Made by a program: the position numbers and the translations under genes. The notes under the pieces were generated by a model that saw only the letters and a program-made list of their open reading frames with translations, had not been told where the DNA came from and made no database searches. A stretch of DNA of 64,000 nucleotides from Aerolutibacter ruishenii (GTDB taxonomy: Bacteria > Pseudomonadota > Gammaproteobacteria > Xanthomonadales > Xanthomonadaceae): assembly GCF_007830115.1 (NCBI RefSeq), contig NZ_VLKP01000002.1, forward strand, positions 310,001 to 374,000, in the 5' to 3' direction. Of the stretch, positions 40,243 through 49,890 are shown piece by piece (within the stretch, counting starts at the first letter, position 1; every line of letters starts with the position of its first letter).

Positions 40243-40936
40243 AATTCCCATGGCAACCCGAATGGTGGTGCCGGTTGTTGCGATGTTTCTGGGATTTTCG
40301 GCCTGCACCAAAGCCAAGGACGACATGCCGGTCGTTGTTGCTCAACCCTTGCCAGTTTCCAGGCTGGATGCACGAAGTGCTGGCGAGGCGCCGGAGCGCT
40401 CCATCCAATTTCGGGACGCTATTGGATGGCATGTCCTGGCGCTATCGAAATCCAAAGTCCACAAGCCTTTTGATGAATTCCAGGATGAGGACGTGATCAG
40501 GTTGTCCGCAACGCTCTATCGGCGCGATCCCGATAACGGGAGGCTGGGCAAGGTTTGGGAAATCCGGGATTCTGTTTCATGTGTCGGACTCGATATCGCG
40601 GCTGATTTTTTTCATCAGGCCACGTCTGTCACCGACCTGGACGGCAATGGTCGTGTGGAAGTCACTGTCGCCTACCGGATGTTCTGTGGCGGCGGGGTGG
40701 ATCCAAAGGAAGTGAAGGTGATAATGCGGGAAGGCGGGCGCAAATATGCCTTGCGAGGCGAGTCCCGAATCGAGGTGAAGGGGCAGGCCCCGTACGGCGG
40801 GCAGCGTGAGAAGTCCCGGTTGCCTTCGTCGACGCCAAAGGTATTCGTCGATCACCTGGAGAAGACGTGGCGTGCTGTTTACATCGAACGTCCCTTGACC
40901 CGCTGGGACGGTTGTTTTCCCGGTTGGGACGCATGA
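40229..40936 (+). CDS. Lipoprotein downstream of vgrG, possible immunity or accessory protein
   Basis: A 235-residue protein overlapping the vgrG end by 14 bases. AGGA lies just upstream of ATG 40229. An export signal with GFSAC (Cys about 26) predicts a lipoprotein. Residues about 140-180 have SVTDLDGNGRVEVTVAYRM, a calcium-loop-like DxDGNG element, and CGGGVDP. It resembles the M949_RS01915-type family by memory, low confidence. The DNA is clearly richer in A+T than neighbours (TTTTTTTC at about 40606), suggesting later arrival. A periplasmic lipoprotein beside a VgrG fits a T6SS immunity protein, but no toxin domain is certain. Confidence 0.55.
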   Translation: MERDEIPMATRMVVPVVAMFLGFSACTKAKDDMPVVVAQPLPVSRLDARSAGEAPERSIQFRDAIGWHVLALSKSKVHKPFDEFQDEDVIRLSATLYRRDPDNGRLGKVWEIRDSVSCVGLDIAADFFHQATSVTDLDGNGRVEVTVAYRMFCGGGVDPKEVKVIMREGGRKYALRGESRIEVKGQAPYGGQREKSRLPSSTPKVFVDHLEKTWRAVYIERPLTRWDGCFPGWDA

Positions 40937-40950
40937 TCGGCTTTGCGATC

Positions 40951-40978
40951 CTGACGGGTGCCGCAGGTAGGGGATAAT
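40951..40978 (+). promoter_or_regulatory. Putative promoter of oleB
   Basis: CTGACG (40951-40956) and GATAAT (40973-40978) are separated by 16 bases, four and five of six matches to the consensus. Because the hexamer covers the ATG at 40977, that ATG is unlikely to be the translation start; the next in-frame ATG (41007) is used. Confidence 0.45.
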
Positions 40979-41006
40979 GCCCGCCTCGCCGCTACATCCC
41001 GCTCCG

Positions 41007-41936
41007 ATGTCCCTGCCCCCGTTCCCCGACTACCCCTTCCATCCCTGCCGCTTCGAGGTCCGCCCCGGCATCGCCCTGAGCTACCTCGACGAGGGCCCGC
41101 GCGATGGCGAAGTCGTGGTCATGCTCCACGGCAACCCGTCGTGGAGTTTCTACTGGCGCCACCTGGTGCTGGGCCTGCGCGACCCCGTCGAGGGCCGAGG
41201 CTATCGCTGCATCGTGCCGGACCATGTCGGCATGGGCCTGTCGGACCGGCCCGACGATGCGGTCGATGCGATGCCGCGGTACGACTACACCCTGCAATCC
41301 CGCGTCGATGACCTGACCGCGCTGCTCGACCACCTTGGCATCACCGGCCCGGTGACACTGGCGGTGCACGACTGGGGTGGCATGGTCGGCTTCGGCTGGG
41401 CGCTGTCGCACATGCCGCAGGTCAAGCGGCTGGTGATCCTCAACACCGCGGCCTTCCCGTTGCCGGCGGCCAAGCCGATGCCGTGGCAGCTGTCGCTGGG
41501 CCGCGATCCGAAGGTCGGCGGTTTCCTGATCCGCGCCTTCAACCTGTTCGCCCGTGGCGCGGCGTGGTTGGGCACCGAGCGCCGCCTGCCGGCCGCCGTG
41601 CGCCGCGGTTACTCCACGCCCTACAACGGTTGGCGAAACGCGATCAGCACGCTGCGCTTCATGCAGGACATCCCGCTGCGCGAAGGCGATCGTGCCTGGC
41701 CGCTGCTCGAGGCCGTGGGCAGTGCCTTGCCGCAGTACGCAGATCGTCCGGCCTTCATCGGCTGGGGCCTGAAGGACTTCGTGTTCGACCGCCACTTCCT
41801 CGAAGGCTTCCGCCGCGCGCTTCCCGATGCCGAGGTACACGCGTTCGACGATGCCAACCATTACGTGCTGGAAGACAAGCACGAAGTGTTGGTGCCCGCG
41901 ATCCGCGACTTCCTAGACCGGCATCCTCTGGATTGA
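41007..41936 (+). CDS. oleB: Olefin biosynthesis beta-lactone decarboxylase OleB (alpha/beta hydrolase)
   Basis: A 309-residue alpha/beta hydrolase related to haloalkane dehalogenases. The nucleophile is an Asp in VHDWGG (D122), preceded by HGNPSWSFYW (oxyanion loop, residues 41-50); the His is in DDANHYVLED. In ole clusters this protein removes CO2 from the cis-beta-lactone made by OleC, giving a long-chain olefin. Identification leans on the YkgJ, oleC and oleD neighbours. ATG 40977 is an alternative start. Confidence 0.88.
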   Translation: MSLPPFPDYPFHPCRFEVRPGIALSYLDEGPRDGEVVVMLHGNPSWSFYWRHLVLGLRDPVEGRGYRCIVPDHVGMGLSDRPDDAVDAMPRYDYTLQSRVDDLTALLDHLGITGPVTLAVHDWGGMVGFGWALSHMPQVKRLVILNTAAFPLPAAKPMPWQLSLGRDPKVGGFLIRAFNLFARGAAWLGTERRLPAAVRRGYSTPYNGWRNAISTLRFMQDIPLREGDRAWPLLEAVGSALPQYADRPAFIGWGLKDFVFDRHFLEGFRRALPDAEVHAFDDANHYVLEDKHEVLVPAIRDFLDRHPLD

Positions 41937-41951
41937 GCTTCACCAGACGAT

Positions 41952-41980
41952 CCCGCTCGTTCCAGTGAGCGGGGCCGTTT
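41952..41980 (+). terminator. Probable intrinsic terminator after oleB
   Basis: CCCGCTC (41952-41958) and GAGCGGG (41967-41973) form a 7-bp hairpin, followed by GCCGTTT. The T-run is short, so termination may be partial. Confidence 0.45.
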
Positions 41981-42065
41981 GCGCAGGCGTTTGCCGGCCG
42001 CGCCAGCTGCCGCGATCGTTACCAGCGGCGGCGGTCAGGCCGGCTGCCCGGGCAGTCTCGCCCGA

Positions 42066-42515
42066 TCACGCCGCAATCGGCGGCGGCACCGCCGGTGGCG
42101 CGTTGCCACCATCGTTTGGGTTGTCGCTGCCGTCCGGGTTGCCGTCGCCGTCGTTGGCCGCCGCCTCGCGCCAGATCCAGTCCGCGGGGGTCAGTGCGGG
42201 CAGGCCGTGGGCCAGCCGGGCCTTGTCGCACTGCGGGCTGGGCGCGCCGAACTCATACGAGGCGGGCACGTCGCGGCACGGCTGCGGGCGCACCGGGTGG
42301 ATGCTGCAGCGGCTGTAGCGGCCGATGTCGGCGTCCAGCGCCACGCAGCGCGGATGCTCCTGCGAGGTGCCGCGCATGACGCGTTCATGCTGGCGCAGCG
42401 GCTCGGTCAGCTCCGGTGGCACGACGCCGCCCAGCGTAGGGTCGGCTTCGGACCAGTGGAAGCTGATGCGGAAGTAGGCACAGCAGGCACCGCAGGTCAG
42501 GCAGGGATGGGGCAT
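42066..42515 (-). CDS. YkgJ-family cysteine cluster protein
   Basis: A 149-residue protein with the zinc/iron-chelating Cys pattern of this family: CLTCGACC at the start (residues 5-12), then CVALD, CSIHPVRPQPCRDVPASYEFG. The C-terminal 30 residues are Gly/Asn/Pro-rich. Related genes often sit between oleB and oleC in Xanthomonadaceae. The biochemical role is unknown. Transcribed opposite to the ole genes. Confidence 0.85.
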   Translation of the reverse strand: MPHPCLTCGACCAYFRISFHWSEADPTLGGVVPPELTEPLRQHERVMRGTSQEHPRCVALDADIGRYSRCSIHPVRPQPCRDVPASYEFGAPSPQCDKARLAHGLPALTPADWIWREAAANDGDGNPDGSDNPNDGGNAPPAVPPPIAA

Positions 42516-42741
42516 GGGCGTGGCGCGAGTGGGTGGGGTGCCCCGGGGCCTTGTGGCCCAGGGAGTCCGGCGCCGGGGACCGCCGACCCGTCCCGCTCCA
42601 CGGGGAGCAGGCGGCTGAGGTCGCGTGTGATGGCCTCGGGTGGCGCGGTCCGAGGCAGGGAATGCCGCTGCCGGCGGTTGGCCAATTTTTCAGCATCCCC
42701 CAGGGCCGCGCAAGTGCGGTGCGACAGGCGACAATGAACGG

Positions 42742-44499
42742 ATGAACGCCCCCTGCAACATCGCCGCCGCGTTGCCACGGCTGGCCGCCGAGCGTCCCGA
42801 CCAGGTCGCCCTGCGCTGCCCCGGCACGCGCGGCCCCGACGGCCTGGCCCGCTATGACGTCGAGCTGACCTACGCCGCGCTGGACCGGCGCAGTGACGCC
42901 ATTGCCGCCGGCCTCGCCCGCCACGGCATCACGCGCGGTACCCGCACGGTGGTGATGGTGCGACCCTCGCCCGAGTTCTTCCTGTTGATGTTCGCGCTGT
43001 TCAAGGCCGGGGCGGTGCCGGTGCTGGTCGACCCGGGCATCGACAAGCGCGCGCTGCGCCAGTGCCTGGACGAGGCCCAGCCGCAGGCGTTCATCGGCAT
43101 CCCCCTGGCACACCTGGCACGGCGACTGCTGGGCTGGGCGAAGGCGGCGGCGGTGCTCATCACCACCGGCCGCCGGCCGTGGCTCGCCGACGTGACCTTG
43201 GCCGCAGTGGAGCAGGCCGGTGACGGCGCGGGCCCGCAGCTGGCCGACACCGCGCCCGACGACGTGGCCGCGATCCTGTTCACCAGCGGCTCCACCGGCG
43301 TGCCCAAGGGCGTGGTCTACCGCCACCGCCATTTCGTCGCACAGATCGAACTGCTCGGTCGCGCCTTCGGCCTGCAGGCCGGCGGAGTGGACCTGCCGAC
43401 CTTTCCGCCGTTCGCGCTGTTCGACCCGGCGCTGGGGCTGACCTCGGTGATCCCGGACATGGACCCGACCCGCCCGGCGAACGCCGATCCGCGCCGCCTG
43501 CACGACGCCATCGCCCGCTTCGGCGTGGACCAGCTGTTCGGCTCGCCGGCACTGGTGGCAGTGCTGGCACGCCATGGCCAGCCGCTGCCGACGCTGCGCC
43601 GGGTGACCTCGGCCGGCGCGCCGGTACCGCCCGATACGGTGGCCGCGCTGCGCGCGCTGCTGCCCGCCGATGCGCAGTTCTGGACCCCCTATGGCGCCAC
43701 CGAGTGCCTCCCGGTAGCGGTGGTGGAAGGCGGCGAGTTGCAGGCCACCCGGGCCGCCACGGAGGCGGGCGCCGGCACCTGCGTCGGCCGCCCGGTGCCG
43801 CCCAACGAGGTGCGCATCATCGCCATCACCGACGACGCCATCGCCGAGTGGGACCAGGCGCGCGTACTGGGCGTAGGTGAGGTGGGCGAGATCACGGTGG
43901 CGGGACCGACCACGACCGATACCTATTTCAATCGCGAGGCACAGACCCGGCAGGCCAAGATTCGTGAGCGGCTGATGGAGACCGCTGCATCGGGGGAGTC
44001 CGTAGCGCCTGTCGCCACCGGGTTCGCCGCCACAATCGCTTCGACGGAGGGCGAAGCTGAATCGCCGGGTGGAGCGCGCGAGCGCATCGTCCACCGCATG
44101 GGCGACGTGGGCTATTTCGACGCCGAAGGTCGCCTATGGTTCTGCGGGCGCAAATCGCATCGCGTGGAAACGCTCGATGGCCCGCTGTACACCGAGCAGG
44201 TCGAGCCGGCGTTCAACGTGCACCCGCAGGTGCGGCGCACGGCGCTGGTGGGGGTCGCAATGGGTAACACACGCCCCCGGTATCCCGTGCTCTGCGTCGA
44301 GCTGGCCGAAGGCATTCCCGTCCGCGAGTGGCCGCGCATCGAGCGCGAACTGCGCGACCTCGCCGCGCGCCATCCGCACACCGCACGCATCAGCCGTTTC
44401 CTGCGCCACAAGCGCTTCCCGGTGGACATCCGCCACAACGCCAAGATCGGCCGCGAGAAGCTCGCTGTCTGGGCCGCGCAGCAAGGAGTCAACGCATGA
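42742..44499 (+). CDS. oleC: Beta-lactone synthetase OleC (AMP-forming ligase family)
   Basis: A 585-residue ANL-superfamily enzyme that closes a 2-alkyl-3-hydroxyacid to the cis-beta-lactone. The P-loop-like [10 protein letters not shown] (about residue 180), [10 protein letters not shown] and the C-terminal GRKSHRVET and Lys blocks ([10 protein letters not shown]) are present. Compared with the family it has about 34 extra residues rich in Ala, Glu, Ser and Gly between KIRERL and RIVHRMGD (about 43975-44076). GACAAT at 42730-42735 could be a -10 box placing the transcript start at the ATG. It overlaps oleD by four bases. Confidence 0.9.
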   Translation: MNAPCNIAAALPRLAAERPDQVALRCPGTRGPDGLARYDVELTYAALDRRSDAIAAGLARHGITRGTRTVVMVRPSPEFFLLMFALFKAGAVPVLVDPGIDKRALRQCLDEAQPQAFIGIPLAHLARRLLGWAKAAAVLITTGRRPWLADVTLAAVEQAGDGAGPQLADTAPDDVAAILFTSGSTGVPKGVVYRHRHFVAQIELLGRAFGLQAGGVDLPTFPPFALFDPALGLTSVIPDMDPTRPANADPRRLHDAIARFGVDQLFGSPALVAVLARHGQPLPTLRRVTSAGAPVPPDTVAALRALLPADAQFWTPYGATECLPVAVVEGGELQATRAATEAGAGTCVGRPVPPNEVRIIAITDDAIAEWDQARVLGVGEVGEITVAGPTTTDTYFNREAQTRQAKIRERLMETAASGESVAPVATGFAATIASTEGEAESPGGARERIVHRMGDVGYFDAEGRLWFCGRKSHRVETLDGPLYTEQVEPAFNVHPQVRRTALVGVAMGNTRPRYPVLCVELAEGIPVREWPRIERELRDLAARHPHTARISRFLRHKRFPVDIRHNAKIGREKLAVWAAQQGVNA

Positions 44500-45509
44500 A
44501 GATCCTGGTGACTGGCGGCGGCGGTTTCCTCGGCCAGGCGCTGTGCCGCGGCCTGCGCGAGCGCGGGCATGAGGTAGTCAGTTTCAACCGCGGCCACTAT
44601 CCCGCGCTCGAGGCCATCGGGGTGCAGCAGGTGCGCGGCGATCTGGCCCGGCGCGACGCGGTCGTCAACGCCGCGCAAGGCTGCGAGGCGATCTTCCACA
44701 ACGCGGCCAAGGCCGGCGCGTGGGGCAGTTACCAGAGCTACCACGACGCCAACGTAGTCGGCACCGACAACATGCTCGCCGCCTGCCGCGAGCACCGCAT
44801 CGCCAAACTCGTCTACACCTCCACGCCCAGCGTCACCCACCGCGCCACCCATCCGGTGGAGGGTGGCACCGCTGACACCGTGCCCTACGGCGAGCACTTG
44901 AAGGCGCCGTACGCGGCGACCAAGCTGATCGCCGAGAAGGCGGTGCTGGCCGCCAACGACGCCGCGCTGGCCACCGTGGCGCTGCGTCCGCGCCTGATCT
45001 GGGGCGTGGGCGACAACCAGTTGCTGCCGCGCCTGGTCGAACGCGCCAAGGCCGGCCGCCTGCGTTTCGTCGGCGACGGCCACAACCGCATCGACACCAC
45101 CTACATCGACAACGCCGCGCAGGCGCACTTCGATGCCTTCGAACACCTCGCGCCGGGCAGTGCGTGCGCCGGGCGCGCCTACTTCATCAGCAACGGGGAC
45201 CCTCGCACCATGCGCGAGACGCTCAACGGACTGCTGCGTGCCGCCGGAGCGCCCGAGGTCACCGGCACCGTGCCGTTCGGCCTGGCCTACGCGCTGGGCG
45301 TGGCGTGCGAAGGCCTCTGGCATGCGCTGCCGCTGCGCGGCGAGCCGCCGATGACCCGTTTCCTCGCCGAGCAGCTGGCCACCACCCACTGGTACGACAT
45401 GGCACCCGCGCGCCGCGACTTCGGCTACGTGCCCCCGGTGTCGTTCGACGAGGGCCTGCGCCGGCTGGCCGCGGCGTGGCATGACGGCCAAGGCACGCCG
45501 GGCCGGTAG
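44496..45509 (+). CDS. oleD: 2-alkyl-3-oxoalkanoate reductase OleD
   Basis: A 337-residue extended short-chain dehydrogenase. The NAD(P) motif TGGGGFLG is at residues 6-13 and the active-site YAATK follows the Ser/Thr of TSTPSVTHR. It reduces the OleA product, a beta-keto acid, to the 3-hydroxyacid used by OleC. ATG 44496 overlaps the oleC stop (ATGA), so the two are coupled. oleA is not in this window. Confidence 0.9.
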   Translation: MKILVTGGGGFLGQALCRGLRERGHEVVSFNRGHYPALEAIGVQQVRGDLARRDAVVNAAQGCEAIFHNAAKAGAWGSYQSYHDANVVGTDNMLAACREHRIAKLVYTSTPSVTHRATHPVEGGTADTVPYGEHLKAPYAATKLIAEKAVLAANDAALATVALRPRLIWGVGDNQLLPRLVERAKAGRLRFVGDGHNRIDTTYIDNAAQAHFDAFEHLAPGSACAGRAYFISNGDPRTMRETLNGLLRAAGAPEVTGTVPFGLAYALGVACEGLWHALPLRGEPPMTRFLAEQLATTHWYDMAPARRDFGYVPPVSFDEGLRRLAAAWHDGQGTPGR

Positions 45510-45519
45510 AATGCCCGCC

Positions 45520-46212
45520 ATGACCGACCGCTCCTCGCCGCTGGATTCGCTCAAGCCGCTCGCCGGCCGTACCCTGGAGGTCGCGCTCAACCGCGCGCTG
45601 GCCCTGGACCCGGAGACCCGCGAGGGCCTGCGCGCGCTCGATGGCCGCAGCGTGGCCCTGCACGTCGCCGCGCCGCCGCTGGCGCTGCAGGTGCGGGTGA
45701 ATGGCGATCGCCTCGACGTCGGCCCAGTGCTCGACCCCGCCACGCCCGACTTGTCGGTGCGCAGCACGCTCGGCGGTCTGCTCGCGCAGCTGCCGTTCCT
45801 GCGCAACGACAATGCACCGCCGGTGGGCAAGTTGCGCATCGAGGGCGATGCCGACCTCGCGCGCCGCCTGCAGCGCCTGGCCGCGCGTTTCGACCCCGAC
45901 TGGCAGCAGCCGTTCACCCGCGTGTTCGGTGACATCCTCGGCGTGCAGATCGCCAATGCGATCGCCGGCGCGCTGCGCCACGCCAAGGATGCCGCTGGCG
46001 CGTTCGCCACCAACGCCGCCGAATTCGTCACCGAGGAATCGCGTGACGTGGTCCCGCGCGCGGAGCTCAACGCATTCCACGATGATGTCGACGCGCTGCG
46101 CGATGACGTCGAGCGCATCGCGGTGCGCGTGGGGCGCCTCGCCAACCGCGTTGCCGCGACCGCTCCGGCTGCCGTGGGCACAGCCGCGCCCGCACGCGGG
46201 GACGCGCCATGA
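45520..46212 (+). CDS. ubiJ: Ubiquinone biosynthesis accessory factor UbiJ (SCP2 domain)
   Basis: A 230-residue protein with an SCP2-like lipid-binding domain (residues about 15-115) and a C-terminal helical region ([20 protein letters not shown]), as in UbiJ of the Ubi metabolon. TAGAAT at 45507-45512 resembles a -10 box ten bases before the start, so the mRNA may be nearly leaderless. The ATGA overlap with ubiB supports the call; ubiE is not adjacent. Confidence 0.88.
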   Translation: MTDRSSPLDSLKPLAGRTLEVALNRALALDPETREGLRALDGRSVALHVAAPPLALQVRVNGDRLDVGPVLDPATPDLSVRSTLGGLLAQLPFLRNDNAPPVGKLRIEGDADLARRLQRLAARFDPDWQQPFTRVFGDILGVQIANAIAGALRHAKDAAGAFATNAAEFVTEESRDVVPRAELNAFHDDVDALRDDVERIAVRVGRLANRVAATAPAAVGTAAPARGDAP

Positions 46213-47885
46213 AGTCGGCGTTGCGCGCCTGGCGCATCGGTCGGGTCCTGCTGCGCTACCGCCTCGACGCCCTGCTCGACGACACCCCGGTCGAGGGCTG
46301 GCTCAGGCTGGCGCGCCCGTTCGTGCCGCGCGCCTCGGCCGAAGTGGCCGCCATGTCGCGCGGTGCGCGCCTGCGCCTGGCGCTGCAGGAACTCGGCCCG
46401 ATCTTCGTCAAGTTCGGGCAGATCCTGTCCACCCGCCGTGACCTGGTGCCGCCGGACGTGGCCGAGGAACTGGCGCTGCTGCAGGACCGCGTCGCACCGT
46501 TCGATGGCGACCACGCACAGCGCATCGTCGAAGCCGCGCTCGGCCGCCCGGTGGCCGAGGCATTCATCGACTTCGACACCACGCCGCTGGCCTCGGCATC
46601 GATCGCGCAGGTCCACGCCGCCACGCTGCCGGCCACCGCCGACAGCGCCGCGCGCGAAGTGGTGGTCAAGGTGCTGCGCCCGGGCATCGAGCAGGAGATC
46701 GCCAGCGACATCGCCCTGCTCGGCGCCATCGCCGGCATCGTCGAACGCACCCATCCCCGTGCCGACAAGATCCGCCCGCGGGAAATCGTTTCCGAGATCG
46801 AGAACACCCTCACCGCCGAGCTCGACCTGCAGCGTGAAGGCGGCAACGCCAGCGTGCTGCGCCGGTTCTGGCAGGGCAGCGACGACCTGTACGTGCCCGA
46901 AGTGATCTGGTCGCACAGCGCCGAGCGCGTGCTCACGCTCGAGCGTGTGTACGGCATTCCCTCCGACGACATCGCCGCGCTGGACGTCGCCGGCATCGAC
47001 CGCCAAGCGCTGGCGGCCAAGGGCGTGCGCGTGTTCTACACCGAGGTGTTCCGCGACAACTTCTTCCACGCCGACGCGCACGCCGGCAACATCTGGGTCG
47101 ACACCGACCCGGCGCGCAAGGCCAACCCGCGCTTCATCGCGCTGGACTTCGGCATCGTCGGCCAGCTCTCCAGCGAGGACCAGTACTACCTCGCCGAGAA
47201 TTTCATGGCGATCTTCAACCGTGATTACCGCCGCATCGCCGAGCTGCACCTGCGCGCCGGCTGGATGCCCGGGCACGTCCGCATCGATGAGCTGGAAGCG
47301 GCGGTGCGCGGGGTATGCGAACCTTACTTCACCCGTCCGCTGAGCGAGATCTCGCTCGCCGAGGTGCTGCTCAAGCTGTTCCGCACCGCGCAGCGCTACG
47401 AGCTGACCCTGCAACCGCAGCTGATCCTGCTGCAGAAAACCCTGCTCAACATCGAAGGCGTGGGCCGCCTGCTGGACCCCAAGCTGGACATCTGGGCCGT
47501 GGCGCGACCGGTGCTGGAGAAGATCCTGCTCGAGCGCTACAGCCCGCAGCGCCTCGCCGGTGAGTTCCGCAAGCGCCTGCCCGAACTGGTGACCCAGGCC
47601 CCGGATATGCCGCGCCTGTTGCACGCCTGGCTGGACCAGCAGGTCACCGGCGGGCACCAGCTGTCGATGCGCTCGCACGACCTGGCCGAGCTCACCCGCA
47701 CGGTCAAGGACGCGCAGCGGCGCACGGTGGCGGCGATCCTCGGCACCGGCCTGCTGATCGTGGCGGCGGTGCTATACGGGCTGGAGGCGGGCGGGCCGCG
47801 CGTGTGGTCGGTGCCGGCCTCGGCGTGGATCGCCGGGTTGGGCGGACTGTGGGCACTGCTGGCGGCATGGCCGCGGCGGCGTTGA
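46209..47885 (+). CDS. ubiB: Ubiquinone biosynthesis kinase-like ATPase UbiB
   Basis: A 558-residue protein kinase-like ABC1/UbiB enzyme. Family motifs [26 protein letters not shown] (the Ala-rich loop), FHADAHAGN and DFGIVGQLS are present. Two TM helices lie at the C-terminus (residues about 500-555). UbiB is an ATPase needed to mobilise ubiquinone intermediates. It follows ubiJ with a four-base overlap. Confidence 0.95.
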   Translation: MKSALRAWRIGRVLLRYRLDALLDDTPVEGWLRLARPFVPRASAEVAAMSRGARLRLALQELGPIFVKFGQILSTRRDLVPPDVAEELALLQDRVAPFDGDHAQRIVEAALGRPVAEAFIDFDTTPLASASIAQVHAATLPATADSAAREVVVKVLRPGIEQEIASDIALLGAIAGIVERTHPRADKIRPREIVSEIENTLTAELDLQREGGNASVLRRFWQGSDDLYVPEVIWSHSAERVLTLERVYGIPSDDIAALDVAGIDRQALAAKGVRVFYTEVFRDNFFHADAHAGNIWVDTDPARKANPRFIALDFGIVGQLSSEDQYYLAENFMAIFNRDYRRIAELHLRAGWMPGHVRIDELEAAVRGVCEPYFTRPLSEISLAEVLLKLFRTAQRYELTLQPQLILLQKTLLNIEGVGRLLDPKLDIWAVARPVLEKILLERYSPQRLAGEFRKRLPELVTQAPDMPRLLHAWLDQQVTGGHQLSMRSHDLAELTRTVKDAQRRTVAAILGTGLLIVAAVLYGLEAGGPRVWSVPASAWIAGLGGLWALLAAWPRRR

Positions 47886-47940
47886 CCGCGTTGAGCGCGT
47901 TGGCGCGCGAGGGCTTCGTCAGGATTCCGCTGGTGGCCGC

Positions 47941-48675
47941 ATGACCACGGACCTTGGCGTGGCGATGCCGATGGCAGAGCCCGACGCACTGCCGGTGTTG
48001 TACCGCGACGACAGTCTGGCCGTGGTCAACAAACCCGCCGGCCTGATGGTCCACGACAGCGCACTCGCCCGTGGCGAGACCGACTTCGCAGCCGACCGCC
48101 TGCGCGAGCAGTTCGACCGCCCGATCTTCCTCGTGCACCGGCTAGATCGCGCCACCAGTGGTGCACTGCTATTGGCCTTCGACCGCGACACTGCGTCGGC
48201 GCTGGGCCAGGTGATGATGTCGCGCGAGGTCGAGAAGGACTACTGGGCGGTGTGCCGTGGCTGGCCCGAACCGCAGTTCACCGTGGACCATCCGCTCGAT
48301 GGCGGGCCGGGCAAGCCGCAAAAGAAACCCGCGGTGACCCGCTTCACCCGCTTGGCGACCGCCGAGATCCCGGTGCCCTCCCCGGGCTTCGAAACCTCGC
48401 GCTACGCGCTGCTGTGCGCGCAGCCGGAGACCGGACGGTTCCGCCAGATCCGCCGCCACCTCAAGCACGTCTCGCACCACCTGATTGGCGACACGAGCCA
48501 CGGCGACGGCCGCCACAACCGCAGTTTCCGCATGCTTGGCATCCACCGCATGCTGTTGCACGCGCGTCGGCTTGCCTTCCTGCATCCGTCCAGCGGCGCG
48601 CGCGTGGTGGCGAACGCCCCGCTGGATGTGGAATTCAGCCGCGCCCTCGCGCTGTTCGAGGGTTTCGATCCGTAG
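47941..48675 (+). CDS. truC: TruC-type tRNA pseudouridine synthase
   Basis: A 244-residue RluA-family pseudouridine synthase. The catalytic Asp is D69 in VHRLDRATSG; GRFRQIRRHLKHVSHHLIGDTSHGDG matches the TruC subfamily, which modifies U65 of tRNA. The frame is complete, with no S4 domain. The preceding residues include VNKPAGLMVHDS, the usual second strand. ATG 47941 gives a reasonable N-terminus. Confidence 0.85.
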   Translation: MTTDLGVAMPMAEPDALPVLYRDDSLAVVNKPAGLMVHDSALARGETDFAADRLREQFDRPIFLVHRLDRATSGALLLAFDRDTASALGQVMMSREVEKDYWAVCRGWPEPQFTVDHPLDGGPGKPQKKPAVTRFTRLATAEIPVPSPGFETSRYALLCAQPETGRFRQIRRHLKHVSHHLIGDTSHGDGRHNRSFRMLGIHRMLLHARRLAFLHPSSGARVVANAPLDVEFSRALALFEGFDP

Positions 48676-48760
48676 CGTGGGGCGTGGTGTTCCTGTCGCT
48701 TGCCTGGGCGGCAACCCGCAGCGATCGCACTACAATGCGCAGGCAAGAGGACGTCACCCG

Positions 48761-49180
48761 ATGCTGCGAGTAGGCCCCAACGTGGAGATCGCCGACGACG
48801 AGCTGGTCGAGCGATTCGTGCGCGCCGCCGGTCCCGGTGGCCAGAACGTCAACAAGGTGGCCACTGCGGTGGAACTGCGTTTCGACATCGCCGGTTCGCC
48901 GTCGCTGCCTGAGGCGGTACGCGCACGGCTGCTGGCCAAGCGCGACCGGCGCATGACCGGCGAAGGGGTGCTGGTGATAAACGCGCAGCGCTTCCGCACG
49001 CAGGAGCGCAACCGTGACGACGCGCGCGCGCGTCTGGTCGCCTTCGTCGAAGGCGGGCTGCACGCGCCCATTCCGCGCATCGCCACCCGGCCCACCCGGG
49101 CCTCCAAGGTGCGGCGGCTGGAGGCCAAGCGCGAACGCAGTACGATCAAGCAGGGGCGCACCCGGCGTGATTGGGACTAG
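48761..49180 (+). CDS. arfB: Peptidyl-tRNA hydrolase ArfB (YaeJ), ribosome rescue
   Basis: A 139-residue release-factor-like hydrolase that frees stalled ribosomes lacking a stop codon. The GGQ motif is at residues 26-28 (AGPGGQNVNK). The C-terminal basic tail, RKxKxRR-like (TRASKVRRLEAKRERSTIKQGRTRRDWD type), enters the mRNA channel. TACAAT at 48731-48736 may be a -10 box. Length and motif agree with ArfB. Confidence 0.9.
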   Translation: MLRVGPNVEIADDELVERFVRAAGPGGQNVNKVATAVELRFDIAGSPSLPEAVRARLLAKRDRRMTGEGVLVINAQRFRTQERNRDDARARLVAFVEGGLHAPIPRIATRPTRASKVRRLEAKRERSTIKQGRTRRDWD

Positions 49181-49240
49181 TCGGCGTGCGGTCCCGTAGC
49201 CGCTACGCTGTCCCGACCCTGACGATGCCACAGGCACCGC

Positions 49241-49855
49241 ATGCCCAACGACGCCGCTTCCCGCCCGATCGTGCTGCCGCTGCCTCCGCAGGTGCCGCGC
49301 GTGAGGCCTCATGCCTTCGTCCGCTGGCTGGGGCGCACGATCCTGCGCCTGGCGGGTTGGCGCATGGTGGGCGCGTTCCCTGACATCCCGCGTGCGGTGC
49401 TGATCGGCGCGCCGCATTCCAGCAACTGGGACGGTGTGCTGGGGCTGGCCGCCAAGATGGGCATGGGCCTGGACATCAGGATCCTGGGCAAGGCGTCGCT
49501 GTTCAAGGTGCCGGTGATGGGCGCGTTGCTGCACCGGCTGGGGGTGATTCCGGTGGACCGTAGCGCCGCGCATGGCGTGGTGGAGCAGGCGGCGGCGATG
49601 ATCCGCAGCCGTCCGCAACTCTGGTATGGGCTGGCGCCGGAAGGCACGCGCAAGCCGGTCGAGCACTGGAAGCCCGGCTTCTGGCGCATCGCCAAGGCGG
49701 CCGGGGTGCCGGTGGTGCCGGCGTACTTCCACTACGGCCAACGGGTAATCGGCATCGGCCCGACATTCGAGCTGGGGGAGGACATGCAGGCCGATATCGC
49801 CCGCATCCGCGCGTGGTACCGCAGCGTCGCCAACGGCAAGTACCACGAGGCGTGA
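49241..49855 (+). CDS. Lysophospholipid acyltransferase-like protein
   Basis: A 204-residue acyltransferase of the PlsC group. The HX4D motif reads HSSNWD (residues about 60-65), and PEGTR is the substrate-phosphate motif. The LGVIPVDRSA block follows HX4D as in 1-acyl-glycerol-3-phosphate acyltransferases. The substrate is not certain. No TM helix is clear. It sits alone, convergent to the phosphatase gene 35 bases away. Confidence 0.75.
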   Translation: MPNDAASRPIVLPLPPQVPRVRPHAFVRWLGRTILRLAGWRMVGAFPDIPRAVLIGAPHSSNWDGVLGLAAKMGMGLDIRILGKASLFKVPVMGALLHRLGVIPVDRSAAHGVVEQAAAMIRSRPQLWYGLAPEGTRKPVEHWKPGFWRIAKAAGVPVVPAYFHYGQRVIGIGPTFELGEDMQADIARIRAWYRSVANGKYHEA

Positions 49856-49890
49856 GCGAGGCTGCCCGCCGTCCAGCCCTGCGCCGCGAT

